In this document: positions 40,303 to 49,721 of the stretch, piece by piece | Layout of the letters: every line of letters begins with the position of its first letter | Numbering within the stretch: position 1 is the first letter of the stretch | Notes under the pieces: generated by a model | The model's database searches: none | The model's input: only the letters and a program-made list of their open reading frames with translations | Told to the model about the DNA's origin: nothing | Position numbers and translations under genes: made by a program | DNA from: Pseudomonas nitroreducens | GTDB lineage: Bacteria; Pseudomonadota; Gammaproteobacteria; Pseudomonadales; Pseudomonadaceae | NCBI RefSeq assembly: GCF_014204515.1 | Contig: NZ_JACHLI010000006.1 | Span: 239,920 to 303,919 of the forward strand | Reading direction: 5' to 3' | DNA length: 64,000 bases

Positions 40303-40616
40303 TGAAGACCGATCTGTCCCGCGCGCGATTATTCGGCCTGGCGTTGCTCGCCATGGTCGGCGCCGCGCAGGCCCATGACCTGAGCCAGGACGAAGCCCTG
40401 CGCCTGAGCCGCGAAGGGGTGATCCGCCCGTTCGAGGAAATCCTTCCCGCCGCGATGAACCGCTATCCCGGCTCGCGCTTGCTCGAAGCCGAGCTGGAAA
40501 AGGAGCACGGCAACTACATTTACGAAGTGGAGTTGCTCACCGTCGACGGCGTGGTGCGCGAACTGGAACTGGATGCCCGTGATGGCCGCATCCTCAAGGA
40601 TAAGGAAGACGACTGA
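40302..40616 (+). CDS. PepSY domain periplasmic protein 2
   Basis: A 104-residue paralogue of the preceding protein: signal peptide (FGLALLAMVGAAQA), then HDLSQDEALRLSREGVIRPFEEIL and a C-terminal ELELDARDGRILKDKEDD. Start and stop both overlap their neighbours by one base, so the four-gene operon is tightly coupled. In P. aeruginosa, similar proteins precede bqsR. Confidence 0.8.
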   Translation: MKTDLSRARLFGLALLAMVGAAQAHDLSQDEALRLSREGVIRPFEEILPAAMNRYPGSRLLEAELEKEHGNYIYEVELLTVDGVVRELELDARDGRILKDKEDD

Positions 40617-41290
40617 TGCGCCTGTTGCTGGTGGAAGACCATGTGCCCCTGGCCGACGAACTGCTGGCGACCCTGACGCGCCAGGGCTATGCCGTTGACT
40701 GGCTGGCCGACGGCCGCGACGCCGCCGTGCAGGGCGCCAGCGAGCCTTACGATCTGGTGATCCTCGACCTCGGCCTGCCGGGCCGTCCCGGTCTGGAAGT
40801 GCTGCAGGAGTGGCGCGGCATGGGCCTGGCCATTCCGGTGCTGATCCTCACCGCGCGCGGTTCCTGGGCCGAGCGCATTGACGGCCTGAAGGCCGGTGCC
40901 GATGACTACCTGACCAAGCCCTTCCATCCCGAAGAGCTGCTGCTGCGTATCCAGGCGCTGCTGCGTCGTGCCCGCGGGCTGGCCAACCAGAGCCAGCTGG
41001 AAGTGGCCGGGCTGAGCCTGGACGAGTCGCGGCAGTGTGTGCAGCAGGGCGGCAAGGAGGTCGACCTGACTTCCGCCGAGTTCCGCCTGCTGCGTTATTT
41101 CATGCTGCACCCCGGCCAGCTGCTGTCGAAGTCGCACCTCGCCGAGCACCTCTACGATGGCGAGACCGAGCGCGACTCCAACGTCATCGAGGTGCACATC
41201 AACCACCTGCGGCGCAAGCTGGGCCGCGAGATCATCGAGACCCGCCGCGGCCAGGGCTATCGCTTCACCGGCAACGGGGCCGCCAATTGA
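40616..41290 (+). CDS. bqsR: OmpR-family response regulator BqsR/CarR
   Basis: A 224-residue regulator. Receiver domain (1-115) with acidic pocket VEDH, phosphorylation Asp51 (VILDLGLPG) and Lys in YLTKPF; OmpR winged-helix domain (128-220) with LTSAEFRLLRYFMLHPGQLLSKSHLAEHLYD and HINHLRRKLG. By order after two PepSY genes and before its kinase it matches P. aeruginosa BqsR (also CarR), a ferrous iron / calcium responder. A BqsR-like box precedes the operon. Confidence 0.82.
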   Translation: MRLLLVEDHVPLADELLATLTRQGYAVDWLADGRDAAVQGASEPYDLVILDLGLPGRPGLEVLQEWRGMGLAIPVLILTARGSWAERIDGLKAGADDYLTKPFHPEELLLRIQALLRRARGLANQSQLEVAGLSLDESRQCVQQGGKEVDLTSAEFRLLRYFMLHPGQLLSKSHLAEHLYDGETERDSNVIEVHINHLRRKLGREIIETRRGQGYRFTGNGAAN

Positions 41291-42606
41291 TGTCGATCCA
41301 GCGCCGCCTCGGCCTCGGGCTGGGCGTGGTGCTGGTGGTGCTTGGCCTGGCGCTGGTCCAGGCCGGGCTCTGGCTGTTCGACCAGGGCCTGCGCCGCTAC
41401 CTGGTGAACGGCCTGCAGGACGAAGCGGAAAGCCTGCTGGTGGCCATCACGCGTGGGCCGGCCGGGTTGCAGCTGGACGGCCAACGGGTCGACGCGGCCT
41501 ACGAACGGCTGTTTTCCGGGCGCTATTTCGTCATCCGCTTCGACGAGCAGAACTGGCGCTCCCGTTCGCTGTGGGACAGCGAGATCAACCTGCCCAGCGA
41601 CAAGGGCCTGGCCAAGGCGCTGGAAAAGGGCCCCGAAGGCCAGCGCCTGCTGGTCTACCGGGGTGACTACAAGCGTTACGGGCGCAAGCTGAGCATCGTC
41701 GTGGCGCAGGACTACACGCCCGTGCTGAGGAGCTTCAACCGCCTGCGCAATATCGGCCTGGGCGCCGGCGCGCTGGCGTTGCTGCTGATCCTGCTGTTCC
41801 AGGGTTTTGCCGTACGCCGTGCCCTGCGCCCCCTGGAGCGCGCACGTCAGCAGATCGCCCAGTTGCAGGAAGGTCGCCGCACGCAGCTCGACAGCCAGGT
41901 GCCGCGGGAGCTGGAGCCGCTGGTGGAGCAGGTCAACCACCTGTTGCAGCACACCGAGGAAACCCTGCTGCGTTCGCGCAACGCGCTGGGCAATCTCGGC
42001 CATGCCCTGAAGACACCGCTGGCGGTACTGATCAGCCTGGCCGACCGCGAGGAGCTGCGCGAACACCCCGAATTGCGCAGGGTGCTGCAGGAGCAGCTGG
42101 AGCAGATCGAACAGCGCCTGGCCCGCGAACTGGGGCGCGCCCGGTTGGTGGGCGAAGCCCTGCCCGGCGCGCACTTCGACTGCGATGCCGAGCTGCCGAG
42201 CCTGTGCGAGATGCTCAAGCTGATCCACGGCGATCACCTTTCTATCGATTGGCAGGGCCCGGCCGGCACGCGCCTGCCGTTCGATCGCGAAGACCTGCTG
42301 GAGATGCTTGGCAACCTGCTGGACAACGCCTGCAAATGGGCCGATGCCCAGGTGTGGCTGACCGTGGAAAAGAACACCGAGAGCTATCGGCTCAGCGTGG
42401 AAGACGACGGCCCCGGCATTGCCGAAGATCAGCGCGACAGCGTGCTGGAGCGTGGCACCCGGCTGGATGAACAGGTAGCCGGGCATGGCCTGGGCCTGGG
42501 CATCGCACGGGATATCGCCGCGGCCTGCGGCGGCAGCCTGAAGCTGGCCGGCAGCGAGCTGGGTGGGCTGCGCGTGGTGGTGGAGTTGCCGCGGCGCGTG
42601 GCGTGA
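41290..42606 (+). CDS. bqsS: Sensor histidine kinase BqsS/CarS
   Basis: A 438-residue kinase. TM1 at about 10-30, a periplasmic domain to about 158, TM2 at about 158-173, HAMP linker, H-box GHALKTPL (His238), and a catalytic domain with NLLDNACKW, DDGPGI and GHGLGLGIARD. The partner is bqsR, which it overlaps by one base. The periplasmic part shows no RExxE motif, which has been discussed for iron sensing in the P. aeruginosa homologue; sensing may differ. No terminator is obvious; REP-like repeats follow. Confidence 0.82.
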   Translation: MSIQRRLGLGLGVVLVVLGLALVQAGLWLFDQGLRRYLVNGLQDEAESLLVAITRGPAGLQLDGQRVDAAYERLFSGRYFVIRFDEQNWRSRSLWDSEINLPSDKGLAKALEKGPEGQRLLVYRGDYKRYGRKLSIVVAQDYTPVLRSFNRLRNIGLGAGALALLLILLFQGFAVRRALRPLERARQQIAQLQEGRRTQLDSQVPRELEPLVEQVNHLLQHTEETLLRSRNALGNLGHALKTPLAVLISLADREELREHPELRRVLQEQLEQIEQRLARELGRARLVGEALPGAHFDCDAELPSLCEMLKLIHGDHLSIDWQGPAGTRLPFDREDLLEMLGNLLDNACKWADAQVWLTVEKNTESYRLSVEDDGPGIAEDQRDSVLERGTRLDEQVAGHGLGLGIARDIAAACGGSLKLAGSELGGLRVVVELPRRVA

Positions 42607-42656
42607 TCGGATTTATTGGGGGTGGATTTCGCCCTGGATTGGCAGGGTGCCGTGCG

Positions 42657-43038
42657 GTTCGCGAGCAAGAACTGGGCGTCCCCTCGGTCCTACCTCAGCC
42701 GGTAGGCTCGGTGCGGACCTTGTAGGAGCGAGCTTGCTCGCGAACCGGCCCTGGCGCCGGCCTTGCCGGTGGATCGCGGACGGAGTCCGCTCCTACGGGA
42801 GCAGCGGCGCGCGGGCGGCCCTCACCCTAACCCTCTCCCGGAGGGAGAGGGGACCGTTCGGAGTGCGATGACGTATCGGAGTTAGCTGGATGACGATGGA
42901 GCAGATGGAGCGACGAGCTCACTGCCTGCGCCGGACTGCCCCCTCTCCCTCCGGGAGAGGGCTGGGGTGAGGGGAGGCCCGAGCTCCGGGGGACGGCGAA
43001 TCGAACGATGGGTATCGCTTCGCTCCACACCATCCTAC
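42657..43038. repeat. REP-like and other palindromic repeats in a 477-base gap
   Basis: The gap holds GGTTCGCGAGCA (42657) with its partner TGTAGGAGCGAGCTTGCTCG (42721-42747); a single ATCGCGGACGGAGTCCGCTC at 42772; the family CCCTCACCCTAACCCTCTCC at 42820 with its complement ending about 42974; and one half of GGGTATCGCTTCGCTCCACA near 43011. These are families shared with the gaps at 38.0-38.3 kb and 48.0-48.2 kb. No gene is seen. Confidence 0.75.
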
Positions 43039-43083
43039 GGTTCGAACGCCCTTGGGAAATCGGCGCTCGCGAATGAATCGCCC

Positions 43084-45228
43084 TTAAACGCGGAACTGAT
43101 CCATCAACCCTTGCTGATGATTGGCCAGCTTGTTCAGCGACTGGCTGACCTGCGCCGATTCCTGCGCCTGACTCGACAGCGACTCGGTCACGTCGCGGAT
43201 GCCCGCCACGTTGCGGTTGATCTCCTCGGCCACCGCGCTCTGTTCCTCGGCGGCGCTGGCGATCTGCAGGTTCATGTCGGTGATCACGCCCACCGCATCG
43301 CCAATGCGCTTCAGCGCGGCTACCGCCTGTTCCACCTGGCTCACACTGTCCTGCGCCTGGCGGTGGCTGTTGCTCATGGCGCCCACCACATCGCGGGTGC
43401 CGTTCTGCAGACCTTCGATGACCTGGCGGATTTCCTCCACCGAATCCTGTGTGCGCTTGGCAAGGTTGCGCACCTCGTCGGCGACCACCGCGAAGCCGCG
43501 CCCGGCCTCACCAGCGCGGGCCGCCTCGATGGCGGCGTTGAGTGCCAGCAGGTTGGTCTGCTCGGCGATGCCGCGGATCACTTCCAGCACCGAACCGATC
43601 TGCTCGCTGCTGGCGGCCAGGCCTTCCACCTGGCTCATGGCACTGCTCATGTCGCTGGCCAGTTCGTCGATCAGGCGGGTGGTGTTGTCGATCACGCTCA
43701 AGCCATCGCGGGTCGCACCGTCGGCGCCGCGGGCGGCATCGGCGGCCATGGCGGCGCTGTTGGCGACGTCGTGGGCGGTGGCACTCATCTCCTGGGACGC
43801 AGTGGCGACCTGGTCGACTTCGCGGAACTGCTGCTGCATGCCGGCGCTGGTCTGGCTCGCGATTTCCGAGGATTGGTCGGCGGTGGCGCGGGCGTCGTGC
43901 ACTGAGGATTTCACGTCGCGAATGATCGGTTGCAGCTTGTCGAGGAAGCGGTTGAACCAGCCAGCCAGCTCGCCCAACTCGTCCTTGCCGGCGTAGTCCA
44001 GGCGCCTGGTCAGGTCGCCCTCGCCGCTGGCGATGTTGCGCAGCATGGCGGCGACGCCGAGGATCGGCCGGGTTACGCCACGCGCAGTGAGCCACATGGC
44101 GAACAGACCGATCAGCGCGGCAACCAGGCCGAAGCCCAGCTGCGAAACGGTGCCTTGCACGCGCTGTTCGTCCAGCTCGCTCTGCAGTTCGATGGCCGGG
44201 CCGAGCAGGACCTTCTGCGGCACTTCCAGCAGCACGCCCCAGGGCTTGGAGCCGGGGATCGGTTGCAGCGGCTCGACCACGCGCAACTGGTCGTCCTGGC
44301 GGAACACCTGCTCATGGTTGGCGGCAATCGCCTGCAACAGGTCTGCGCCCTGGTTCGGGTAGACCTCCTTGAGGTTCTTGCTCAGCTTGGAGGCATCGGC
44401 GCTGTGCCCGGCGAGCAGGCCGGCGGCGCTGACGATGCTGACTCGACCCTGGCCGTCGTAGAGTTCCTGACTGCCCTGGACACTGATCTCCTGCAGCTTC
44501 TCCATGCTGATGTCCAGGCCCATGACACCGATGACCTTGCCGTCCAGTTGCAGCGGGAAGGCGATACTGGTCATCAGCATGCGCTTGTTGCCGACATCGT
44601 CGAAATACGGGTCCAGCACGCAGGGCTGGCCGGTGGTCTTGGGGCAGGTGAACCAGGCGTTGTAGGCGCTGCCGCTGGGGCCGGGGCTGGTGTCGTTGAG
44701 CAGCGATTCGGCCATGGCTTCGGACTCCAGGTGGCCCGGCGTGGCCTGCGACCAGTAGATCGAGAAGCGCCCGGCATCGTTGCTGCCCAGCTCGCCCTGG
44801 CCGGCGAAGAGCTTGTCCTTGCCGTCCAGCGCGTCGGGTTCGAAGGCGACGTAGAGACCGAGCAGCTCCGGGTTGCCTTCCAGCGCGGTCTTCACCTGGC
44901 GGGTGAGGTCTTCGCGCAGGTCGTAGGCATCGAGGAAACGCTTCTGCGCCTGGTCGCGCAGGAACAGCACCTGCCGCGAGAAGCCCTTGCCGTACTGGTA
45001 GGCGTCCATGATGTAGCGCTGGATGCGCATGGCCTGGACTTCACCGCGCGATTGCAGGCGCGCCTTGGCGGCCTCGTCGAGCATTTCGGTGCTCGATTGC
45101 TTGACCAGCGCGGTGCTGGTTTGCGTGCGGTAGACGGACAGGCCGGAGAGCAGCGAGACGACGCCGAGCAGACACAGCCCGGCGAGCAACGTGATCTTCC
45201 ACTGGATGGAGAGACGGCGCAGCAGCAT
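43084..45228 (-). CDS. tlpQ: Methyl-accepting chemotaxis protein, TlpQ-like
   Basis: A 714-residue chemoreceptor. TM1 at about 11-31; a large periplasmic dCACHE-type sensor domain to about residue 365 (VAFEPDALDGKDKLFAG, PYFDDVGNKRMLMTSIAFPL, IGVMGLDISMEKLQ); TM2 at about 370-390; HAMP; a coiled-coil signalling domain with tip EQTNLLALNAAIEAARAGEAGRGFAVVADEVRNLAKRT. By neighbourhood it matches P. aeruginosa TlpQ, which binds histamine and polyamines. The ligand here is inferred, not read. Confidence 0.78.
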   Translation of the reverse strand: MLLRRLSIQWKITLLAGLCLLGVVSLLSGLSVYRTQTSTALVKQSSTEMLDEAAKARLQSRGEVQAMRIQRYIMDAYQYGKGFSRQVLFLRDQAQKRFLDAYDLREDLTRQVKTALEGNPELLGLYVAFEPDALDGKDKLFAGQGELGSNDAGRFSIYWSQATPGHLESEAMAESLLNDTSPGPSGSAYNAWFTCPKTTGQPCVLDPYFDDVGNKRMLMTSIAFPLQLDGKVIGVMGLDISMEKLQEISVQGSQELYDGQGRVSIVSAAGLLAGHSADASKLSKNLKEVYPNQGADLLQAIAANHEQVFRQDDQLRVVEPLQPIPGSKPWGVLLEVPQKVLLGPAIELQSELDEQRVQGTVSQLGFGLVAALIGLFAMWLTARGVTRPILGVAAMLRNIASGEGDLTRRLDYAGKDELGELAGWFNRFLDKLQPIIRDVKSSVHDARATADQSSEIASQTSAGMQQQFREVDQVATASQEMSATAHDVANSAAMAADAARGADGATRDGLSVIDNTTRLIDELASDMSSAMSQVEGLAASSEQIGSVLEVIRGIAEQTNLLALNAAIEAARAGEAGRGFAVVADEVRNLAKRTQDSVEEIRQVIEGLQNGTRDVVGAMSNSHRQAQDSVSQVEQAVAALKRIGDAVGVITDMNLQIASAAEEQSAVAEEINRNVAGIRDVTESLSSQAQESAQVSQSLNKLANHQQGLMDQFRV

Positions 45229-45519
45229 GGAGGGGAATCCTTGTTTGAACTAAGCCCTGGGATGCCCGGTTTATCGGCCTTTCCCGCATCTTCTTGACCC
45301 GCAACAGGGCGAAACGCCAGAAAACAGGCGATTCTGACGTGCCTGGCCGACGGGCGGCAGAAAGCGAGGCAAAAAGCCTGCTCGTCCTGGTGAAAGTCTC
45401 GTTGGCGACCTCGGAAACGTCTTGATTCGACACGGCTTTTGACACCCCGCCGGGTGTTTGGCAGAGTGCGCGCCTTTTGCCCGCGCCCGGCGCGGAGCCT
45501 CTTATTAGGAGTGACAGGA

Positions 45520-46839
45520 ATGAATGCGGTGCTGATCGCCATTGGCCTGATGCTGGTGCTGAGCCTGTGTCGCGTGCACGTGGTGATCGCACTGATCGCC
45601 GGCGCCGTTGCGGGTGGCCTGCTCGGTGGGCTGGGCATCGACGGCACGCTCAAGGCATTCAACGAAGGGCTGGGCGCCGGTGCGACGGTGGCGCTGTCCT
45701 ACGCCATGCTGGGAGCCTTCGCCGTGGCCATTGCGCGCTCCGGAATGGCGCACGCCCTGGCCGACCGTGCCCTGGCCATGCTCGGTCGGCATGAGGGGAA
45801 CGGCTCAAGCGCCTTCAAGTGGCTGATGGTCGGCCTGCTGCTGGTGGTGGCGATCTCCTCGCAGAACATCCTGCCGATCCACATCGCCTTCATTCCGCTG
45901 CTGGTGCCGCCGCTGCTCTATGTGCTGACCCGCCTGCAGATCGACCGCCGGCTGATCGCCTGCGTCATCACCTTCGGCCTGATCACCCCGTACATGTTCC
46001 TGCCGGTGGGCTTCGGCAACATCTTCCTCAACCAGATCCTGCTGGCCAACGTCGCCCGCGCAGGCGTTGACGTGCAGGGCCTCAACGTCACCCACGCCAT
46101 GGCGATCCCGGCGCTGGGCATGCTCAGCGGCCTGCTGATCGCGGTGTTCTTCAGCTACCGGCGCAAGCGCGACTACGACCTGGAACGCATTGAGCAGGCC
46201 GAGCGGGTCGACACGCCCTACAGCAGGATGAGCCTGCTGGTCGCCGGCGTCGCGGTGGCGGCGGCCTTTGCCGTGCAGTTGCTGCTGGACTCGATGATCC
46301 TCGGCGCGCTGGTGGGCTTCCTGGTGTTCTCGCTGTCCGGCGTGGTGCGCTGGAAGGAAGCGGACGACCTGTTCACCGAAGGCATGAAGATGATGGCGAT
46401 GATCGGCTTCATCATGATCGCCGCCCAGGGTTTCGCCGCGGTGATGACCGCCACCGGGCAGGTCGCCAGCCTGGTGGACAGCGCCGCCGGCTGGATCGGC
46501 AGCAGCAAGGCGCTGGGCGCCTTCATGATGCTGCTGGTGGGCCTGCTGGTGACCATGGGCATCGGCTCGTCCTTCTCCACGGTGCCGATCATCGCGGCGA
46601 TCTTCGTGCCGCTGGCAGTGCACCTGGGCTTCAGTCCGCTCGCCATCGTCAGCATCGTGGGAACTGCGGGAGCCTTGGGCGATGCGGGTTCGCCGGCTTC
46701 GGACTCCACCCTCGGCCCGACCTCCGGCCTGAACGTCGACGGCCAGCACAACCACATCTGGGACACCGTGGTGCCGACCTTCCTGCACTACAACCTGCCG
46801 CTGCTGGCGTTCGGCTGGGTGGCCGCGATGGTGCTCTGA
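45520..46839 (+). CDS. Na+/H+ antiporter family (YuiF-type) permease
   Basis: A 439-residue transporter with about 11-12 membrane segments (VLIAIGLMLVLSLCRVHVVIALIAGAVAGGL at the start; LPVGFGNIFLNQIL; GAFMMLLVGLLVTMGIGSSFSTVPIIAAIFVPL; GDAGSPASDSTLGPTSGLNVDGQHNHIWDTVVPTFLHYNLPL). The last motif with histidines is typical of the YuiF / histidine permease-like family. Adjacent to a histamine-type chemoreceptor; amine or histidine transport is an inference. Start at ATG 45520 with AGGAGT upstream; a short hairpin ACACCC/GGGTGT is at 45442-45457. Confidence 0.75.
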   Translation: MNAVLIAIGLMLVLSLCRVHVVIALIAGAVAGGLLGGLGIDGTLKAFNEGLGAGATVALSYAMLGAFAVAIARSGMAHALADRALAMLGRHEGNGSSAFKWLMVGLLLVVAISSQNILPIHIAFIPLLVPPLLYVLTRLQIDRRLIACVITFGLITPYMFLPVGFGNIFLNQILLANVARAGVDVQGLNVTHAMAIPALGMLSGLLIAVFFSYRRKRDYDLERIEQAERVDTPYSRMSLLVAGVAVAAAFAVQLLLDSMILGALVGFLVFSLSGVVRWKEADDLFTEGMKMMAMIGFIMIAAQGFAAVMTATGQVASLVDSAAGWIGSSKALGAFMMLLVGLLVTMGIGSSFSTVPIIAAIFVPLAVHLGFSPLAIVSIVGTAGALGDAGSPASDSTLGPTSGLNVDGQHNHIWDTVVPTFLHYNLPLLAFGWVAAMVL

Positions 46840-46919
46840 GGCCCTGTTGCGCAAAAGGCGCGCAGCGAAAGTTGCACTAGAAGGCGCAACTGCTGACTAA
46901 TGAGCAGGTTAATCCCTCC

Positions 46920-47999
46920 ATGGACCCGCTCATGTTCGAATCGAAACTGGAATACCGGACGTTCCTCGCCCTGCTGCTGGTGGTGACACTGGCCTTCGGC
47001 TGGATCCTGCTGCCGTTCTACGGGGCAGTTTTCTGGGGCACCATCCTGGCGATCATCTTCGCCCCCTTGCAACGTCGCCTGCGGGTGCGCCTGAATGGCC
47101 GCAACAACCTGGCGGCGCTGCTTTCCCTGGCGGTCTGCTTCCTCATCGTGATCCTGCCGGTGACCTTCATCGCCGGGGCGCTGGTGCAGGAGGGGGCCGT
47201 CGTCTACCAGCGGCTGAAGTCCGGCGAGCTGAACTTCATCACCTATTACCAGCAGGCAGTCGCCGCGTTGCCGGGCTGGGCGCACCAGATGCTGGAACGC
47301 TTTGACCTCGCCGATCTGTCCAGCCTGCAGGAAAAGCTCTCGGCAGGGGCGATGCAGGCCAGCCAACTGGTGGCCACCAAGGCCTTCAGCATCGGCCAGA
47401 ACACCTTCGAGTTCGTCATCAGCTTCGGCATCATGCTCTACCTGCTGTTCTTCCTGCTGCGCGACGGCCCGGCCCTGGGCCGGCGCATCAAGCAGGCGGT
47501 GCCGCTGAGCGTCGAGCACAAGCAGCACCTGTTCACCAAGTTCACCACGGTGATCCGCGCCACGGTGAAGGGCAACATCGCCGTCGCCGCGACTCAGGGC
47601 GCGCTCGGTGGGCTGATCTTCTGGTTCCTCGGCATCCAGGGCTCGCTGCTCTGGGGCACGCTGATGGCCTTCCTGTCGCTACTGCCGGCCATCGGTGCGG
47701 GGCTGATCTGGGTGCCGGTAGCCGCCTACTTCCTGCTCACCGGCGCCATCTGGCAGGGCGTGACGCTGACGCTGTTCTGCGTGGTGGTGATCGGCCTGGT
47801 GGACAACATCCTGCGTCCGCTGCTGGTGGGCAAGGACACCAAGATGCCCGACTACGTGGTGCTGATCTCCACCCTCGGCGGCATGTCGCTGTTCGGCCTC
47901 AACGGCTTCGTCATCGGCCCGCTGATCGCCGCGCTGTTCATGGCCTCGTGGGACCTGTTCACCGGCCGTGAAGGCGAAGCGCCCAAGCCGGCGGAGTAG
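46920..47999 (+). CDS. AI-2E family transporter (PerM-like)
   Basis: A 359-residue membrane protein with eight predicted segments, including a paired start (FLALLLVVTLAFGWILLPFYGAVFWGTILAIIFAPL), a long soluble loop (about 85-145), LYLLFFLLRDG, and the family marks TQGALGGLIFWFLGIQGSLLWGTLMAFLSLLPAIGAGLIW and VDNILRPLLVGKDTKMPDYVVLISTLGG. Family members export diverse small molecules or act as Na+/H+ antiporters. It ends just before a repeat cluster. Eighty bases upstream separate it from the previous gene. Confidence 0.85.
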   Translation: MDPLMFESKLEYRTFLALLLVVTLAFGWILLPFYGAVFWGTILAIIFAPLQRRLRVRLNGRNNLAALLSLAVCFLIVILPVTFIAGALVQEGAVVYQRLKSGELNFITYYQQAVAALPGWAHQMLERFDLADLSSLQEKLSAGAMQASQLVATKAFSIGQNTFEFVISFGIMLYLLFFLLRDGPALGRRIKQAVPLSVEHKQHLFTKFTTVIRATVKGNIAVAATQGALGGLIFWFLGIQGSLLWGTLMAFLSLLPAIGAGLIWVPVAAYFLLTGAIWQGVTLTLFCVVVIGLVDNILRPLLVGKDTKMPDYVVLISTLGGMSLFGLNGFVIGPLIAALFMASWDLFTGREGEAPKPAE

Positions 48000-48019
48000 G
48001 GAGGACTCTTGTAGCTTTT

Positions 48020-48186
48020 GTAGGATGGCGTGGAGCGCAGCGATACCCATGCTGATGGTGCCGGGCCGTGATGGGTATCGCTTCGCTCCACGCCATCCTA
48101 CGAGAGCAGAGTAGGGCGAATAACCTGGAACAGGTTATCCGCCGTTGGCAATGTGGCGGATAACGCTGGCGCGTTATGCGCCCTAC
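48020..48186. repeat. Two palindromic repeat pairs before the nuo terminator
   Basis: GTAGGATGGCGTGGAGCG... at 48020 pairs with CGCTCCACGCCATCCTAC ending 48101; GTAGGGCGAATAACCTGG at 48111 pairs with the GGATAACGCTGGCGCG...CGCCCTAC arm ending 48186. The second is the same family as at 38099-38188, with the two arm types (around CTGGAACAGG and GCTGGCGCG) exchanged. Confidence 0.7.
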
Positions 48187-48205
48187 GCAAGCTGAATCCT
48201 GACCC

Positions 48206-48239
48206 AATAAAAAACCCCGCCGAAGCGGGGTTTTTTATT
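48206..48239 (-). terminator. nuo operon terminator
   Basis: A perfect 15-base stem AATAAAAAACCCCGC (48206-48220) / its complement (48225-48239), with loop CGAA. T-runs on both strands make it bidirectional. It ends the nuo transcript 11 bases beyond the nuoN stop. Confidence 0.85.
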
Positions 48240-48250
48240 GCCTGTCGACC

Positions 48251-49714
48251 TTAGCCAGCGATGGCTACCAGGCCGCTGTGCTGGAGGATGTCCAGCAGCG
48301 GTTGCGGGTAGACGCCGAGGAAGAAGGCGAGCAGGGCGATGGCTACCAGCATGATGCCGCCGGCGCGCTGGGCCCAGTCCAGGGGCGCGTCGTGGCGTTT
48401 CATGTTCGGCTCGACCAGGTACATGGTGACCATGACACGCAGGTAGTAGAACAGGCCGATGGCGCTGCCCAATACCAGCGAGCCGACCAGCCACCAGTGT
48501 TGCGACTCGACGCCGGTGGCGACGATGTAGAACTTGCCGATGAAGCCGGCGGTCAGCGGGATGCCGGCCAGGGACAGCATCATCACGGTCATCACCGCGG
48601 TCAGCACCGGACGGCGCCAGAACAGGCCGCGGTACTCGAACAGCGCGTCGGCGTCGCGGCCGCTGTACGGAGTGGACATCAGGGTGACCACGCCGAAGGC
48701 GCCCAGGGTGGTGACCACGTAGGTGGTCAGGTACACGCCGACTGCTTCCACGGCCAGGCCCTTGCTCGCCACCAGGGCGATCAGCAGGTAGCCGAAGTGG
48801 GCGATGGACGAGTAGCCCAGCAGGCGCTTGATGTTGCTCTGGGTCAGTGCCAGCAGGTTGCCGATCAGGATCGAGGCGATGGCGATGACCGCGATGGCGT
48901 CATGCAGCAGGCCGTTGTTCAGGGCCGCCGGAGCGATCTGGAACAGGCGCAGCAGCACGGCGAACACGGCGACCTTGGCAGTGGTGGCCAGGAAGGTGGC
49001 GACCGGTGCCGGGGCGCCTTCGTAGACGTCCGGGGTCCACAGGTGGAACGGCGCCAGGGACAGCTTGAAGCCCAGGCCAACGACCATCATGCCGACGCCG
49101 ATGGACAGCAGCGGACCATGGCTGGTGCCTTCGGCCAGGGAAGCGCCGATAGCCGAGAAGCCCAGGCTGCCGGATTCGGCGTAGAGCAGGGCCATGCCGA
49201 ACAGCAGGAACGCGGAGCCGGCGGCGGACAGTACGGTGTACTTGATGCCCGCTTCCAGGGTGCGCTTGTTGAAGAAGGCGTAGGCGACCATGCCGTAGAC
49301 CGGCACCGACAGCAGTTCCAGGCCGATGAACAGGCCGGCCAGGTTCTGCGCACTGACCAGCACCAGGCCGCCCGCGGTGGACAGCAGCAGGAGCAAGTAG
49401 AGTTCCTCGCGGTTGCCCGGGAAGCTTTCCATGTAGGCGTGGGCGAGGGTGGTGCAGGCCAGGGCGCCGATCAGGATCAGGGCCATGTAGAAGCAGGCGA
49501 AGTTGTCGACCACCAGCAGCGGGGTGACTTCGATCGGGGTGACTTTCAGCACCGGGAAGATCGACAGCAGGGCCAGGTTCAGACCGATCACCGAGAGGGT
49601 GGCGGCCATCGAGTGGTTACGCTTCCAGGCTACCGCGAGCATCACCACCACCAGGGTGGCGCTGGTGATGAGCAGTGGCAGGAGCGCGATGAAGTGTTGA
49701 ATCGTGAAGGTCAT
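48251..49714 (-). CDS. nuoN: NADH-quinone oxidoreductase subunit N
   Basis: A 487-residue proton-pumping subunit of complex I, with 14 membrane helices of the antiporter-like fold. Marks: GLELLSVPVYGMVAYAF, GIKYTVLSAAGSAFLLFGMALLYAESG, FKLSLAPFHLWTPDVYEGAPAPVATFLATTAKVA with key lysines and a glutamate, SNIKRLLGYSSIAHFGYLL. Last gene of the operon. I use ATG 49714, 7 bases after the nuoM stop, over earlier in-frame codons. Confidence 0.93.
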   Translation of the reverse strand: MTFTIQHFIALLPLLITSATLVVVMLAVAWKRNHSMAATLSVIGLNLALLSIFPVLKVTPIEVTPLLVVDNFACFYMALILIGALACTTLAHAYMESFPGNREELYLLLLLSTAGGLVLVSAQNLAGLFIGLELLSVPVYGMVAYAFFNKRTLEAGIKYTVLSAAGSAFLLFGMALLYAESGSLGFSAIGASLAEGTSHGPLLSIGVGMMVVGLGFKLSLAPFHLWTPDVYEGAPAPVATFLATTAKVAVFAVLLRLFQIAPAALNNGLLHDAIAVIAIASILIGNLLALTQSNIKRLLGYSSIAHFGYLLIALVASKGLAVEAVGVYLTTYVVTTLGAFGVVTLMSTPYSGRDADALFEYRGLFWRRPVLTAVMTVMMLSLAGIPLTAGFIGKFYIVATGVESQHWWLVGSLVLGSAIGLFYYLRVMVTMYLVEPNMKRHDAPLDWAQRAGGIMLVAIALLAFFLGVYPQPLLDILQHSGLVAIAG

Positions 49715-49721
49715 TTCGCGC

